Both the position numbers and the translations under genes were made by a program. Positions 12,801 to 26,100 of a stretch of DNA of 64,000 nt are shown piece after piece. Numbering within the stretch: the first letter of the stretch is position 1; each line of letters opens with the position of its first letter. This stretch comes from Sipunculus nudus (taxonomy: Eukaryota; Annelida; Sipuncula; Golfingiida; Sipunculidae): positions 57,481,676 through 57,545,675 of the forward strand of contig CM049316.1 of NCBI GenBank assembly GCA_026874595.1, written 5' to 3'. The notes beneath the pieces are model-generated. The model was not told the origin of the DNA. It searched no databases and saw only the letters and a list, made by a program, of their open reading frames with translations.

Positions 12801-13470
12801 CATACCTGTATACAAACAGGAAACAGTGCTTACAAAGTTTGTTCATAATTTTAGGTATTAAAAACAGAATGGTCGACAAACAAGGCCAATCACTTTATTT
12901 CATATTCTGCAGGCAGGAAAATAATGAACAAATGTTTGCATAAGATCCTCATTCCTTTCATTACATCAACCTTTCTTTCAAGAATAAAATGTAATACATT
13001 TACAATATAACATATATATCTGAATATATAAGTTGATTCACAATTATAAATTGCATCACCACATATCCTTTTACTTTGGTTAGATTAAAATACATTATGC
13101 ATACACATGTATTTTATTTTTGCCTCAATTATATATATTTTATTAATTTGCAAAACAATAAATATATAAAAATTAATTAAAACTTGAGTCTTAAATATCA
13201 CCTTTATTTATCCATAATTTGGCGTATATATTGTAAAATCATGCCTCCTGATGGTTTAAATTCTGTTTTAATTTGTTAAAATCATTTTAAAGGAAGTATT
13301 TTTTTTTAAATATTACATTTCCACAGCATGGCATTATGGATTACTCTGTAATTAAGAACAGATTTGAACAATGGATAAGGATATACATTTAAAACAATAA
13401 AATATATGCATTACACTTGGTGCACCGGGGAGGGGGATGATATCAACATTACTGTACACCACAGCCCTGA
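9824..13470 (-). mobile_element. Decayed hAT transposon (ZMYM1-like)
   Basis: The span covers the hAT transposase pseudogene and its flanks. The end at 9824 begins CAGGGCCGTAGCC, a typical hAT terminus, followed by a G-rich subterminal block (12 G at 9911-9922) and the GAACCCCCCTCGCAAAGTGTG stretch common near hAT ends. The opposite end is uncertain: ACCACAGCCCTG at about 13459-13470 matches the inverse of the left terminus at 9 of 12 positions, but no 8-bp target-site duplication links the two ends. The left end is well supported; the right boundary is a guess. Confidence 0.5.
10141..12489 (-). pseudogene. hAT transposase (zf-TTF/DUF4371/dimerisation), four stops
   Basis: Reads on the minus strand in a single frame, about 783 codons from the ATG at 12489 to the terminal stop at 10141-10143. 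Segments in order: a TTF-type zinc-finger region (WLRYS...AFCTYCLCF, 12489-12148); the DUF4371/RNase H-like core with ADETQD, REDFLGFV, GQGYDGAAAMS and YVHCRSH (about 11690-11390); and the C-terminal hAT dimerisation domain with VACERSFSALRRLK (about 10260-10190). Four internal stops break it: TAA 12148-12150, TGA 11689-11691, TAG 11455-11457, TAA 11032-11034. No frameshift was found: all four open segments share one frame. The family would cut and paste DNA with 8-bp target duplications. This copy cannot make full-length protein and is presumably dead. Confidence 0.9.
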
Positions 13471-14085
13471 CCAACTGACCCCTGCTCCCCAAATGACCCA
13501 TGACAAATCAGAAAAGCAGAGAACTGCTGCACTGAGTGACCTTCAGTAACCTAAGTGGGTGGCTTGGCAGTGAAGTGAATACAATGAGAGCCTCCAAAAA
13601 ATTCAATATCTAGCCTAATTTTAAAGCCTTTATTATTAAATTTCAGATTTTTAACTGAGTAAATCCTTATGTGAACATGCTGTGAAACTTAAATCCACAG
13701 TTCCTACAGGAAAAAAAACATGCCATTGGGGTAAAATTTAAGGTACTTATTTTATATTTATGTTTATAACTTAAAAAAAATGCAAGATTCAGATCTAATT
13801 TTGGGTATACAATCTTGATTAAATAAAGTTATGTCTCTGAAAAAAAATGTCTTTAGCTTCAGCATTCTCATGTTAAGTCAGTAAACATATTTTCTGATTT
13901 TTTTACAATTTTTTTACATTATGTTTGGACCCACAACTCTATAATATTACCCAATACTGACCTAAGTTTAGGCATGTACATAGCAAATGTATATAGGAAT
14001 ATGTATAATAAATATGATCAAAGTCAGTTCAGTGGTTATGATATCAGGCAGGCTTGAAGTAAGTAGTGTAAGTAACTAGCAATGG
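12490..14085. other. AT-rich non-coding, partly hAT 5' flank
   Basis: The part up to about 13470 may be the non-coding 5' region of the hAT element. Beyond that I see no gene, RNA or repeat I can name. Confidence 0.4.
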
Positions 14086-14089
14086 GTTT

Positions 14090-14250
14090 TTAATGGAAAA
14101 TTGAATTTTTCCTTAATATCTATCTGTATGCCAAAATTTGGATTCGTAGGTCCTACAGTTTCAAAACCTGTGAACGGCTTGCCGGCTGGCCGGATGACAG
14201 ACAAAGGACCATGACTATAGCTCAGCTGACTAAAAGTTGTACTCTCACTG
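14090..14250 (-). repeat. Dispersed GTCCGTC repeat, minus copy
   Basis: On the minus strand: CTTTTAGTCAGCTGAGCTATAG, then TTTGTCTGTCATCCGGC, then sequence matching the segment after 36000 on the plus strand. It is a diverged member of the family also present near 3370 and 35965. Confidence 0.5.
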
Positions 14251-14462
14251 AGAAACTAGTCTTACCTTGGCTTTTTTGTGATGGAGTGTAACATTGACTG
14301 TTGACTTGGTCTTTTTGATGGCGGCTGTGACATACTGCAAATGTCATCTAAAGGCCTAATGATATTACATTAACAATCTGCTGAAACATGTAGATCTACA
14401 GTGTACTCAAATAAGCAATCACCGAGGTAAACTTGCCAGTGGTCACCCTTTTCAGAGGACTA

Positions 14463-14484
14463 CCTCCATGTCCCTTGCATCCAC
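14463..14484 (+). repeat. Outer-boundary repeat of satellite block (left)
   Basis: CCTCCATGTCCC followed by TTGCATCCAC lies just outside satellite A. A 20/22 match in the same orientation lies at 26596-26617, just outside satellite A', and the first 12 bases recur inverted at 26674-26685. Confidence 0.6.
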
Positions 14485-14504
14485 CCAGCAATTGATCACT
14501 CAAG

Positions 14505-16740
14505 CTGGCAGCACTGACAATGCCAATGAAGATCAGAGCATAGCTCCCTCCCTGTTGGTTCTGCCAATGACGACAACGACGACAGTGCTGGCCTCTTGGA
14601 GTAGTTTGTGGCGACAGCACTACCGACGCCGACAGTCACAGTAAAGCTGCCTCCCTGTTGGTCCTGCCAATGATGACGACGACGACAGTGCTGGCCTCTT
14701 GAAGAAGTGGCGGCAGCACTGCCGACAACGACAGCAAGACCTGCAATACTGACAACGACGACGACAGAAACCCTTAACTTACTCCCTGTAAGGACCGCCA
14801 GTGATGATGACAACGACAGTGCTGGCCTCTTCCAGTAGTTCGTGGCGGCAGCACTGCCAACGACGACAGTCACAGCAAAGCTGCCTCCCTGTTGGTTCTG
14901 CCAATGAAGACGACGACGAAAGTGCTGGCCTCCTGGAGTAGTTCGTGGCGGCAGCACTGCCGACGACGACAGTGCCAGCAAAGCTGCCTCCCTGTTGGTT
15001 CTGCCAATGACGACGACGACGACGCCGACAGTGCTGGCCTCTTGGAGTAGTTCGTGGCGGCAGCACTGCAGACGACGACAGTCATAGCAAAGCTGCCTCC
15101 CTGTTGGTTCTGCCAATGACCACGACGACGACAGTGCTGGCTTCTTGGATTAGTTTGAGGCAGCAGCACTGCCGACAACGACAGTCACAGCACAGCTGCC
15201 TCCCTGTTGGTTCTGCCAATGACGACTACGACGACGACGACAGTGCTGGCCTCTTGGAGTAGTTCGTGGCGGCAGCACTGCCGACGACGACAGTCACAGC
15301 AAAGCTGCCTCCCTGTTGGATCTGCCAATGACAACGACGACGACAGTGCTGGCTTCTTGGAGTAGGTTGTGGCGGCAGCACTGCCAACAACGACAGTCAC
15401 AGCAAAGCTGCCTCCCTGTTGGTTATGCCAATGACGACGACGACGACAGTGCTGGCCTCTTGAGTAGTTCGATGCGGCAGCACTGCCGACTAAGACAGTC
15501 ACAGCAAAGCTGCCTCCCTGTTGATTCTACTAATGACGAGGACAACGACAGTGTTGGCTTCTTGGAGAAGTTTGTGGAGGCAGCACTGCCGGCGATGACA
15601 GCAATACCTTAGCTTCTTCTTGCTGCAATACTGACGATGACGACAAAAAGACGTTAGCTTAGTCCCTGTAGCGCCCACCAGAGACGCCGACAAGGACAGT
15701 GTTGGCCCCTTGGAGTAGTTTTTTGAGGCATCACTGCCGACGACGACAGTTTGTGGTGGCAGCACTGACGGCGACGACGATAGTCAGAGTAAAGCTCCCT
15801 CCCTGTAGCTTCTGCCAATGACTACGACGACGACAGTGCTTGTTTCTTGGATATGTTTGTGGCAGCAGCACTGCCAACGACGACAGTTTGTGGTAGCAGC
15901 CCTGACGACGACAACAAAGCTCCTTCCCTGTTACGTCTGCTAATGACGACGACAGTGCTGGCCTCTTGGCGTAGCTTATGGCAGCAGCACCGCCGACGAC
16001 GACAGTTTGTGGTAGCAGCAGTAGACGACAACAGTCAAAGCAAAGCTCCTTCCCTGTTGCTCCTGCCAGTGACGACGACGACGACAGTGCTGTCCTCTTG
16101 GAGAAGTTTGTGGCAGGAATACTGCCGACGACAACAGCTTGTGGTAGCAGCACTGACGACGACAAAGCTTCTTCCCTGTGGCTTCTGCCAGTGACAAAGA
16201 CAACGACAGTGCTGGCCTCTCAGAGTAGTTTGTGGGGCCAGCACCGATGAAGACGACATTTTGTGGTAGCAGCACTGATGACAACGACAGTCACAGCAAA
16301 GCTCCTTCCCTGTTGCTTCTGCCAATGACGACAATGACAGTGCTGGCCTCTTGGAGTAGTTTGTCGCAGTAGCAATGCCGACGACAACAGTCAGAGTAAA
16401 GCTCCCTCCCTGTAGCTTCTGCCAATGATGATGACAGTGCTTGTTTATAGGATATGTTTGTGGCAGCAGCACAAACACAGATAACAACGACAGCAAAATT
16501 GTAGCTTTCTCCCTGTTGTGCCCACCAACGACGCTGCCAACAATGTTGACCACTTGGAGTAGTTTATGGAGGCGTCACTGCCAACGAGGAGAGTTGTGGT
16601 GGCAGCACTGACTTTGATGACAGTCAGATCAAGTAAAGCTCCCTCCCTGCAGCTTCTGCAAATGACAATGACAACGACAGTGCTTGTTACTTTTAGATGT
16701 TTGTAATGGCAGCACTAATAAAGACGACGATGACAGAAAG
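14505..16740 (-). repeat. Satellite A: ~104-bp CGT-rich array
   Basis: About 20 tandem units of 103-110 bp. Each contains a GAC/GTC triplet run, a GTGCTGGCCTCTTGGAGTAG block and a GGCAGCACTGCCGACGACGAC block. The units are diverged, and the inner part (about 15.6-16.7 kb) has drifted into a subfamily with GTTTGTGGTAGCAGC. Reverse-complemented, the unit is the same as that of the array at 20.1-26.4 kb, so A and A' are inverted relative to each other. Open frames through it are a by-product of triplet-rich sequence. Confidence 0.9.
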
Positions 16741-19700
16741 ACTGCGACATTTTTGCAGCTTATTAATTGTCGCACTGGCACATTCTCACTGGGACAGTAT
16801 TGTAACTTATTAATTGTCACACATTGTCACTGTGACAGTATTGAAGCTTATTAATTGTCACACATTGTCACTGCGATAGTGTAGCTTATTAGTTGCCGCA
16901 TATAGTCACTGTGACAGTATAATAGCTTTTTAATTGTCACATATATTGACTGTGACAGTATTATAGCTTATTGAATGTTGCATATAGTCCCTGCAACAGT
17001 ATTGTAGCTTATTAATTGTCTCACATTGTCACTGCGACAGTATTACAGCTTATTAATTGTCACGCATTCTCACTGCGATGGTGTAGCTTATTGTTGTCGC
17101 ACATAGTCACTGCGACAGTATAATAGCTTATTAATTGTCGCATATAGTCACTGAGACAGTATTGTAGCTCATAAATTGTAGCACATGGTCACTGCCACAG
17201 TATCATAGCTTAATAATTGCGGCACATTGTCGCTGAGTCAGTATTGTAGATTTTTAATTGTGGCACATTGTCACTGAAACAAAATTGTAGCTTATTAATT
17301 GTCGCACTGGCAAATAGTCACTGCGACAGGGTTATAGCTTATCAAATGTCCCATATAGTCCCTGCAACAGTATTGTAGCTTATTAATTGTCTCACATTGT
17401 CACTGCGACAGTATAATAGCTTATTAATTGTCGCATATATTCACTGTGACAGTATTAAAGCTTATTGAATGTCGCATATAGTCCGTGCAACAGTATTGTA
17501 GCTTACTAATTGTTGCACATTGTCACTGAAACAAAATTGTAGCTTATTTATTGTCACACATTATGGCAGAAGTAGGATATTCACTAGGCAATGTGTCACA
17601 AACTGTCTCACATGTCACTGTGGCAGTATTGTAGCTTATTTATTGTCGCACATTGACCCTGTGACAGTATAATAGCTTTTTAATTGTCGCATATACCGGT
17701 AGTAACTGCGACTGTATTGTAGCTGATTTCTTGTCCCACTTTGTCACTAAGACAGTATTGTAGCTTATCAGCTGTCACACATAGTCACTGCGACAGTATT
17801 ATAGCTTATTAATTTTCGCATGTAGTAACTGTGACAGTATTGCAGCTTATTTATTGTTGCACATTGACACTGCAACAGGATTATAGCTTATTATTTGTCA
17901 CATATAGTCACTGTGACAGTATTATAGCTAATTGAATGTCGCATTAGTCCCTGCTACAGTATTGCAACTTATTAATTGTCTCACACTGTCACTGCGACAG
18001 TATTATAGCTTATTAATTGTCGCATATAGTGACTGCGACAGCATTGTGGCTTATTAATTTTCGCATAAAGTCAATGCGACAGTATTGTAGCTTATTAATT
18101 GACGCACATTGTCACTGTGACAGTATTGTAGCTTATTATTTGTTGCATTGAGTAACTGCGATAGTATTGTAGCTTATTACTTGTCACATTTAGTCACTGT
18201 GACAGAATTGTAGCTCATAAATTCTCGCACATTAATTGTCACACGTTATGGCAGAAGTAGGATATTCACTAGGCAATGTGTCACAAACTGTCTCACGTGT
18301 CACTGCGACAGTATTATAGCTTATCGAATGTCACATATAGTCCCTGCAACAGTATTGTAGTTTATTAATTTTCTCACATTGTCATTGTGACAGTATTATA
18401 GCTTATTGAATGTCGCATATAGTCCCTGCAGCAGTATTGTAGCTTATTAATTCTCGCACATTAATTGTCACACATTATGGCAGAAGTAGGATATTCACTA
18501 GGCAATGTGTCACAAACTGTCTCCCATGTCACTGCGGCAGTATTGTAGCATATTTATTGTCACACATTGACACTGCGACAGTATTATAGCTTATTAATTG
18601 TCTCATATAGTCACTGTGAGAGAATTGTAGCTTATTAATTGTTGCATAAAGTTACTGCAACAGTATTGTAGCTTATTAATTGATGCATATTGTCACTGTG
18701 ACAGTGCAACAGCTTATTAATTGTTGCATATAGTAACTGTGACAGTATTGTAGCATATTTATTGTCACACATTGACACTGCGACAGTATTATAGCTTATT
18801 AATTGTCACATATAGTCACTGTGAGAGTATTGTAGCTTATTAATTGTTGCATAAAGTCACTGCAACAGTATTGTAGCTTATTAATTGATGCATATTGTCA
18901 CTGTGACAGTGCAACAGCTTATTAATTGTTGCATATAGTAACTGTGACAGTATTGTAGCTTATTACTTGTCCCACATTGTCACTAAGACAGTATTGCAGA
19001 TTATCAGCTGTCACACATAGTCACTGTGACATTATTATAGCTTATTAATTGTCGCATGTATTCACTGTGACAGTTTAATAGCTTATTGAATGTTGCATTG
19101 ATCCCTGCTACAGTATTGTAGCTTATTAATTGTCGCATATAGTGACTGCGACAGTATTATGGCTTATTAATTGTCGCATAAAGTCACTGCGACAGTATTG
19201 TAGCTTATTATTTGACGCACATTGTCACTGTGACAGTATAATAGCTTATTAATTGTTGCATTTAGTAACTGCGACAGTAGAGTAGCTTATTACTCGTCCC
19301 ATAGTCACTACGACATTATTATAGCGTATTAATTGTCACATTAAGTCACTGTGACAGTATTGTAGCTCATTATTTCTCGCACATTAATTATCACACATTA
19401 TGGCAGAAGTAGGATATTCACTAGGCAATGTGTCACAAACTGTCTCACGTGTCACTGAAACAGTATTGTACCTTATTAATTGTTGCACATGGTCACTGCC
19501 ACAGTATTGTAGCTTATTAATTGTCACACATTGTTACTGTGACAGGATAATAGCTTATCAATTGTCGCATATAGTAACTGCAACAGTATTGTAACTAATT
19601 AATTGTTGCACATTGTCACTGAGAGAGTATTGTAGCATATTAATTGTTGCACATTGTCACTGAACCAGAATTGTAGCTTATTAATTGTCACACTGGCATA

Positions 19701-19905
19701 TAGTTACTGTGACAGTATTGTAGCTTATTTATTGTGCACATTGCAACTGAGACAGCATTATAGCTAATTAATTGTCGCATATAGTCACTGCGACAGTATT
19801 GGTGCTTATTTATTGTCGCAAATTGTCACTGCAACAATATTTTAGCTTATAGAATGTCGCATATAGCCCCTGCAACAGTATTGTAGTTCATTAATTGTTA
19901 GTCTC
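16741..19905 (+). repeat. Minisatellite B: ~41-bp hairpin units
   Basis: Roughly 75 tandem copies of a ~41-bp unit. Each has TGTCGCA, a 9-base spacer and TGCGACA (a 7-bp inverted repeat), then GTATTGTAGCTTATTAAT. Common variants are TGTCACA with TGTGACA and TGTTGCA with TGCAACA. Four longer variant units carrying TTATGGCAGAAGTAGGATAT recur at about 17555, 18238, 18467 and 19390. The unit is unrelated to the flanking A family. No coding potential. Confidence 0.92.
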
Positions 19906-20112
19906 TCCAACAGACGCCAGGTGCCGATATCGCTCTGCTCCAGAACGTCTGTTATTGGACGCCATTTTCTTCTAAAACGGAAATGTTGTTTGGCAGCGCA
20001 AGGAATCCCCCTATTATCCCATCTATGCAATAGACAAGCAAAAGTGGATTATTTTTGCCACACAAGCAACAGTATTATTTACTTGTCTTTACTGGGGTCT
20101 GCCGGGTCTGTG
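19906..20112. other. Unique spacer between satellites B and A'
   Basis: About 200 bp of non-repetitive sequence separates the 41-bp array from the inverted ~104-bp array. No gene is recognised. It contains GGAATCCCCCT near 20004, which resembles GGATTCCCCCT at 26684, outside A'. Confidence 0.5.
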
Positions 20113-23100
20113 TGAGAGCTCTGACTGTCGTCGTCGGCAGTGCTGCCACCACAAACTACTCCAAGAAGCCAGCACTGTCGTCGTCGTCGTCATTGACACA
20201 ACCAGAAGGGAGGCAGCTTTGCTGTGACTGTCGTTGTCGGCAGTGCTGCCGCCACAAACTACTCCAAGAGGCCAGCACTGTCATCGTCGTCGTCGTCATT
20301 GGCAAAACCAACAGGGAGTAAGCTTTGCTGTGACTGTCGTCGTCTGCAGTGCTGCCACCACAAACTACTCCAAGAGGCCAGCACTGTCGTCGTCGTCGTC
20401 ATTGGCAGAACCAACAGGGAGGCAGCTTTGCTTGCTGTGACTGTTGTCGTCGGCAGTGCTGCCGCCACAATCTACTCCAAGAGTCCAGCACTGTCGTTGT
20501 CGTCGTCATTGGCAGAACCAACAGGGAGTAAGCTTTGCTATGACTGTCGTCGTCGGCAGTGTTGCCACCACAAACTACTCCAAGAAGCCAACACTGTCAT
20601 CGTCGTCGTCATTGGCAGAACCAAAAGGGAGGCAGCTTTGCTGTGACTGTCGTCGTTGGCAGTGCTGCCGCCACAAACTACTCCAAAAAGGCAGCACTGT
20701 CGTCGTCGTTGTCATTTGGCAGAACCAAAAGGGAGGCAGCTTTGCTGTGACTGTCGTCGTCGGCAGTGCTGCCGCCACAAACTACTCCAAGAGGCCAGCA
20801 CTGTCGTCATCATCATTGGCAGAACCAACAGGGAGTAAGCTTTGCTGTGACTGTCGTCGTAGGCAGTGCTGCAGCCACAAACTACTCCAAGAGGCCAGCA
20901 CTGTCGTCGTCGTCGTCGTCATCGGCAGAACCAACAGGGAGTAAGCTTTGCTGTGACTGTTGTCGTCGGCACTGCTGCCGCCACGATCTAGTCCAAGAGG
21001 CCAGCATTGTCGTCGTCGTCGTCGTCATTGGCAGAACCAATAGGGAAGCAGCTTTGCTTGCTGTGACTGTCGTCGTCGGCAGTGCTGCCGCCGCAAGCAT
21101 CTCATAGAAACAATCACTGTCGTCGTCGTCGTCGTCATTGGCATACAAACACGGAGGCAGCTTTGCTCTGACTGTCGTCGTCGGCAGTGCTGCCGCCACA
21201 AACTACTCCAAGAAGCCATCACTGTCGTCGTCGTCGTCATTGGCAGAACCAACAGGGAGGCAGCTTTGCTGTGACTGTCGTCGTCGGCAGTGCTGCCGCC
21301 ACAAACTACTCCAAGAGGCCAGCACTGTCGTCATCATCATTGGCAGAACCAACAGGGAGTAAGCTTTGCTGTGACTGTCGTCGTCGGCAGTGCTGCTGCC
21401 ACAAACTACTCCAAGAAGCCAGCACTGTCGTCGTCGTCGTCATTGGCAAAACCAACAGGGAGGCAGCTTTGCTGTGACTGTCGTCGTCGGCAGTGCTGCC
21501 GCCACAATCTACACCAAGAGGCCAGCACTTTGTCGTCGTCGTCGTCATTGGCCGACCCAACAGGGAGTAAGCTTTGCTGTGACTATCGTCGTCGGCAGTG
21601 CTGCCGCCACAAACGACTCCAAGAGGACAGCACTGTCGTCGTCGTCGTCATTGGCAGAACCAAAAGGGAGGCAGCTTTGCTTGCTGTGACTGTCGTCGTC
21701 GGCAGTGCTGCCGCCACAAACTACTCCAAGAAGCCAGCACTGTCGTCGTCGTTGTCTTTGGCAGAACCAAAAGGGAGGCAGCTTTGCTGTGACTGTCGTC
21801 GTCGGCAGTGCTGCCGCCACAAACTACTCCAAGAAGCCAGCACTGTCGTCGTCGTCGTCATTGGCAGAAAACAACAGGGAGGCAGCTTTGCTGTGACTGT
21901 CGTCGTCGGCAGTGCTGCCGCCACAAACTTCTCCAAGAGTCCAGCACTGTCGTCGTCGTCGTCATTGGCAGAACCAACAGGGAGTAAGCTTTGCTGTGAC
22001 TGTCGTCGTCGGCAGTGCTGCCACCACAAACAACTCCAAGAGGCCAGCAGTGTCGTTGTCGTCGTCATTGGCAGAACCAACAGAGAGGCAGCTTTGCTTG
22101 CTGTGACTGTCGTCGTCTGCAGTGCTGCCACCACAAACTACTCCAAGAGGCCAGCACTGTCGTCGTCGTCGTCATTGGCAGAACCAACAGGGAGGCAGCT
22201 TTGCTTGCTGTGACTGTTGTCGTCGGCAGTGCTGCCGCCACAATCTACTCCAAGAGTCCAGCACTGTCGTTGTCGTCGTCATTGGCAGAACCAACAGGGA
22301 GTAAGCTTTGCTATGACTGTCGTCGTCGGCAGTGTTGCCACCACAAACTACTCCAAGAAGCCAACACTGTCATCGTCGTCGTCATTGGCAGAACCAAAAG
22401 GGAGGCAGCTTTGCTGTGACTGTCGTCGTTGGCAGTGCTGCCGCCACAAACTACTCCAAAAAGGCAGCACTGTCGTCGTCGTTGTCATTTGGCAGAACCA
22501 AAAGGGAGGCAGCTTTGCTGTGACTGTCGTCGTCGGCAGTGCTGCCGCCACAAACTACTCCAAGAGGCCAGCACTGTCGTCATCATCATTGGCAGAACCA
22601 ACAGGGAGTAAGCTTTGTTGTGACTGTCGTCGTAGGCAGTGCTGCAGCCACAAACTACTCCAAGAGGCCAGCACTGTCGTCGTCGTCGTCGTCATCGGCA
22701 GAACCAACAGGGAGTAAGCTTTGCTGTGACTGTTGTCGTCGGCACTGCTGCCGCCACGAACTAGTCCAAGAGGCCAGCATTGTCGTCGTCGTCGTCATTG
22801 GCAGAACCAATAGGGAAGCAGCTTTGCTTGCTGTGACTGTCGTCGTCGGCAGTGCTGCCGCCGCAAGCATCTCATAGAAACAATCACTGTCGTCGTCGTC
22901 GTCGTCATTGGCATACAAACACGGAGGCAGCTTTGCTGTGACTGTCGTCGTCGGCAGTGCTGCCGCCACAAACTACTCCAAGAAGCCATCACTGTCGTCG
23001 TCGTCGTCATTGGCAGAACCAACAGGGAGGCAGCTTTGCTGTGACTGTCGTCGTCGGCAGTGCTGCCGCCACAAACTACTCCAAGAGGCCAGCACTGTCG

Positions 23101-26100
23101 TCATCATCATTGGCAGAACCAACAGGGAGTAAGCTTTGCTGTGACTGTCGTCGTCGGCAGTGCTGCTGCCACAAACTACTCCAAGAAGCCAGCACTGTCG
23201 TCGTCGTCGTCGTCATTGGCAAAACCAACAGGGAGGCAGCTTTGCTGTGACTGTCGTCGTCGGCAGTGCTGCCGCCACAAACTACACCAAGAGGCCAGCA
23301 CTTTGTCGTCGTCGTCGTCATTGGCCGACCCAACAGGGAGTAAGCTTTGCTGTGACTATCGTCGTCGGCAGTGCTGCCGCCACAAACGACTCCAAGAGGA
23401 CAGCACTGTCGTCGTCGTCGTCATTGGCAGAACCAAAAGGGAGGCAGCTTTGCTTGCTGTGACTGTCGTCGTCGGCAGTGCTGCCGCCACAAACTACTCC
23501 AAGAAGCCAGCACTGTCGTCGTCGTTGTCTTTGGCAGAACCAAAAGGGAGGCAGCTTTGCTGTGACTGTCGTCGTCGGCAGTGCTGCCGCCACAAACTAC
23601 TCCAAGAAGCCAGCACTGTCGTCGTCGTCGTCATTGGCAGAAAACAACAGGGAGGCAGCTTTGCTGTGACTGTCGTCGTCGGCAGTGCTGCCGCCACAAA
23701 CTTCTCCAAGAGTCCAGCACTGTCGTCGTCGTCGTCATTGGCAGAACCAACAGGGAGTAAGCTTTGCTGTGACTGTCGTCGTCGGCAGTGCTGCCACCAC
23801 AAACAACTCCAAGAGGCCAGCAGTGTCGTTGTCGTCGTCATTGGCAGAACCAACAGAGAGGCAGCTTTGCTTGCTGTGACTGTCGTCGTCTGCAGTGCTG
23901 CCACCACAAACTACTCCAAGAGGCCAGCACTGTCGTCGTCGTCGTCATTGGCAGAACCAACAGGGAGGCAGCTTTGCTTGCTGTGACTGTTGTCGTCGGC
24001 AGTGCTGCCGCCACAATCTACTCCAAGAGTCCAGCACTGTCGTTGTCGTCGTCATTGGCAGAACCAACAGGGAGTAAGCTTTGCTATGACTGTCGTCGTC
24101 GGCAGTGCTGCCACCACAAACTACTCCAAGAAGCCAACACTGTCATCGTCGTCGTCATTGGCAGAACCAAAAGGGAGGCAGCTTTGCTGTGACTGTCGTC
24201 GTTGGCAGTGCTGCCGCCACAAACTACTCCAAAAAGGCAGCACTGTCGTCGTCGTTGTCATTTGGCAGAACCAAAAGGGAGGCAGCTTTGCTGTGACTGT
24301 CGTCGTCGGCAGTGCTGCCGCCACAAACTACTCCAAGAAGCCAGCACTGTCGTCGTCGTCGTCATTGGCAAAAAACAACAGGGAGGCAGCTTTGCTGTGA
24401 CTGTCGTCGTCGGCAGTGCTGCCGCCACAAACTTCTCCAAGAGTCCAGCACTGTCGTCGTCGTCGTCATTGGCAGAACCAACAGGGAGTAAGCTTTGCTG
24501 TGACTGTCGTCGTCGGCAGTGCTGCCACCACAAACAACTCCAAGAGGCCAGCAGTGTCGTTGTCGTCGTCATTGGCAGAACCAACAGAGAGGCAGCTTTG
24601 CTTGCTGTGACTGTCGTCGTCTGCAGTGCTGCCACCACAAACTACTCCAAGAGGCCAGCACTGTCGTCGTCGTCGTCATTGGCAGAACCAACAGGGAGGC
24701 AGCTTTGCTTGCTGTGACTGTTGTCGTCGGCAGTGCTGCCGCCACAATCTACTCCAAGAGTCCAGCACTGTCGTTGTCGTCGTCATTGGCAGAACCAACA
24801 GGGAGTAAGCTTTGCTATGACTGTCGTCGTCGGCAGTGCTGCCACCACAAACTACTCCAAGAAGCCAACACTGTCATCGTCGTCGTCATTGGCAGAACCA
24901 AAAGGGAGGCAGCTTTGCTGTGACTGTCGTCGTTGGCAGTGCTGCCGCCACAAACTACTCCAAAAAGGCAGCACTGTCGTCTTCGTTGTCATTTGGCAGA
25001 ACCAAAAGGGAGGCAGCTTTGCTGTGACTGTCGTCGTCGGCAGTGCTGCCGCCACAAACTACTCCAAAAAGGCAGCACTGTCGTCGTCGTTGTCATTTGG
25101 CAGAACCAACAGGGAGTAAGCTTTGTTGTGACTGTCGTCGTAGGCAGTGCTGCAGCCACAAACTACTCCAAGAGGCCAGCACTGTCGTCGTCGTCGTCGT
25201 CATCGGCAGAACCAACAGGGAGTAAGCTTTGCTGTGACTGTTGTCGTCGGCACTGCTGCCGCCACGAACTAGTCCAAGAGGCCAGCATTGTCGTCGTCGT
25301 CGTCATTGGCAGAACCAATAGGGAAGCAGCTTTGCTTGCTGTGACTGTCGTCGTCGGCAGTGCTGCCGCCGCAAGCATCTCATAGAAACAATCACTGTCG
25401 TCGTCGTCGTCGTCATTGGCATACAAACACGGAGGCAGCTTTGCTGTGACTGTCGTCGTCGGCAGTGCTGCCGCCACAAACTACTCCAAGAAGCCATCAC
25501 TGTCGTCGTCGTCGTCATTGGCAGAACCAACAGGGAGGCAGCTTTGCTGTGACTGTCGTCGTCGGCAGTGCTGCCGCCACAAACTACTCCAAGAGGCCAG
25601 CACTGTCGTCATCATCATTGGCAGAACCAACAGGGAGTAAGCTTTGCTGTGACTGTCGTCGTCGGCAGTGCTGCTGCCGCAAACTACTCCAAGAAGCCAG
25701 CACTGTCGTCGTCGTCGTCATTGGCAAAACCAACAGAGAGGCAGCTTTGCTGTGACTGTCGTCGTCGGCAGTGCTGCCGCCACAAACTACACCAAAAGGC
25801 CAGCACTGTGTCGTCGTCGTCGTCATTGGCCGACCCAACAAGGAGTAAGCTTTGCTGTGACTATCGTCGTCGGCAGTGCTGCCGCCACAAACGACTCCAA
25901 GAGGACAGCACTGTCGTCGTCGTCATTGGCAGAACCAAAAGGGAGGCAGCTTTGCTTGCTGTGACTGTCGTCGTCGGCAGTGCTGCCGCCACAAACTACT
26001 CCAAGAAGCCAGCACTGTCGTTGTCGTTGTCTTTGGCAGAACCAAAAGGGAGGCAGCTTTGCTGTGACTGTCGTCGTCGGCAGTGCTGCCGCCACAAACT

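Noticed and set aside
13459-13470. Firm right terminus of the hAT element
   Set aside because: Only 9/12 match to the inverted left end and no 8-bp target duplication; kept only as a tentative boundary.
16741-19905. CRISPR-like array (regular hairpin repeats)
   Set aside because: The whole 41-bp unit repeats, with no unique spacers, and the context is eukaryotic; it is a minisatellite.
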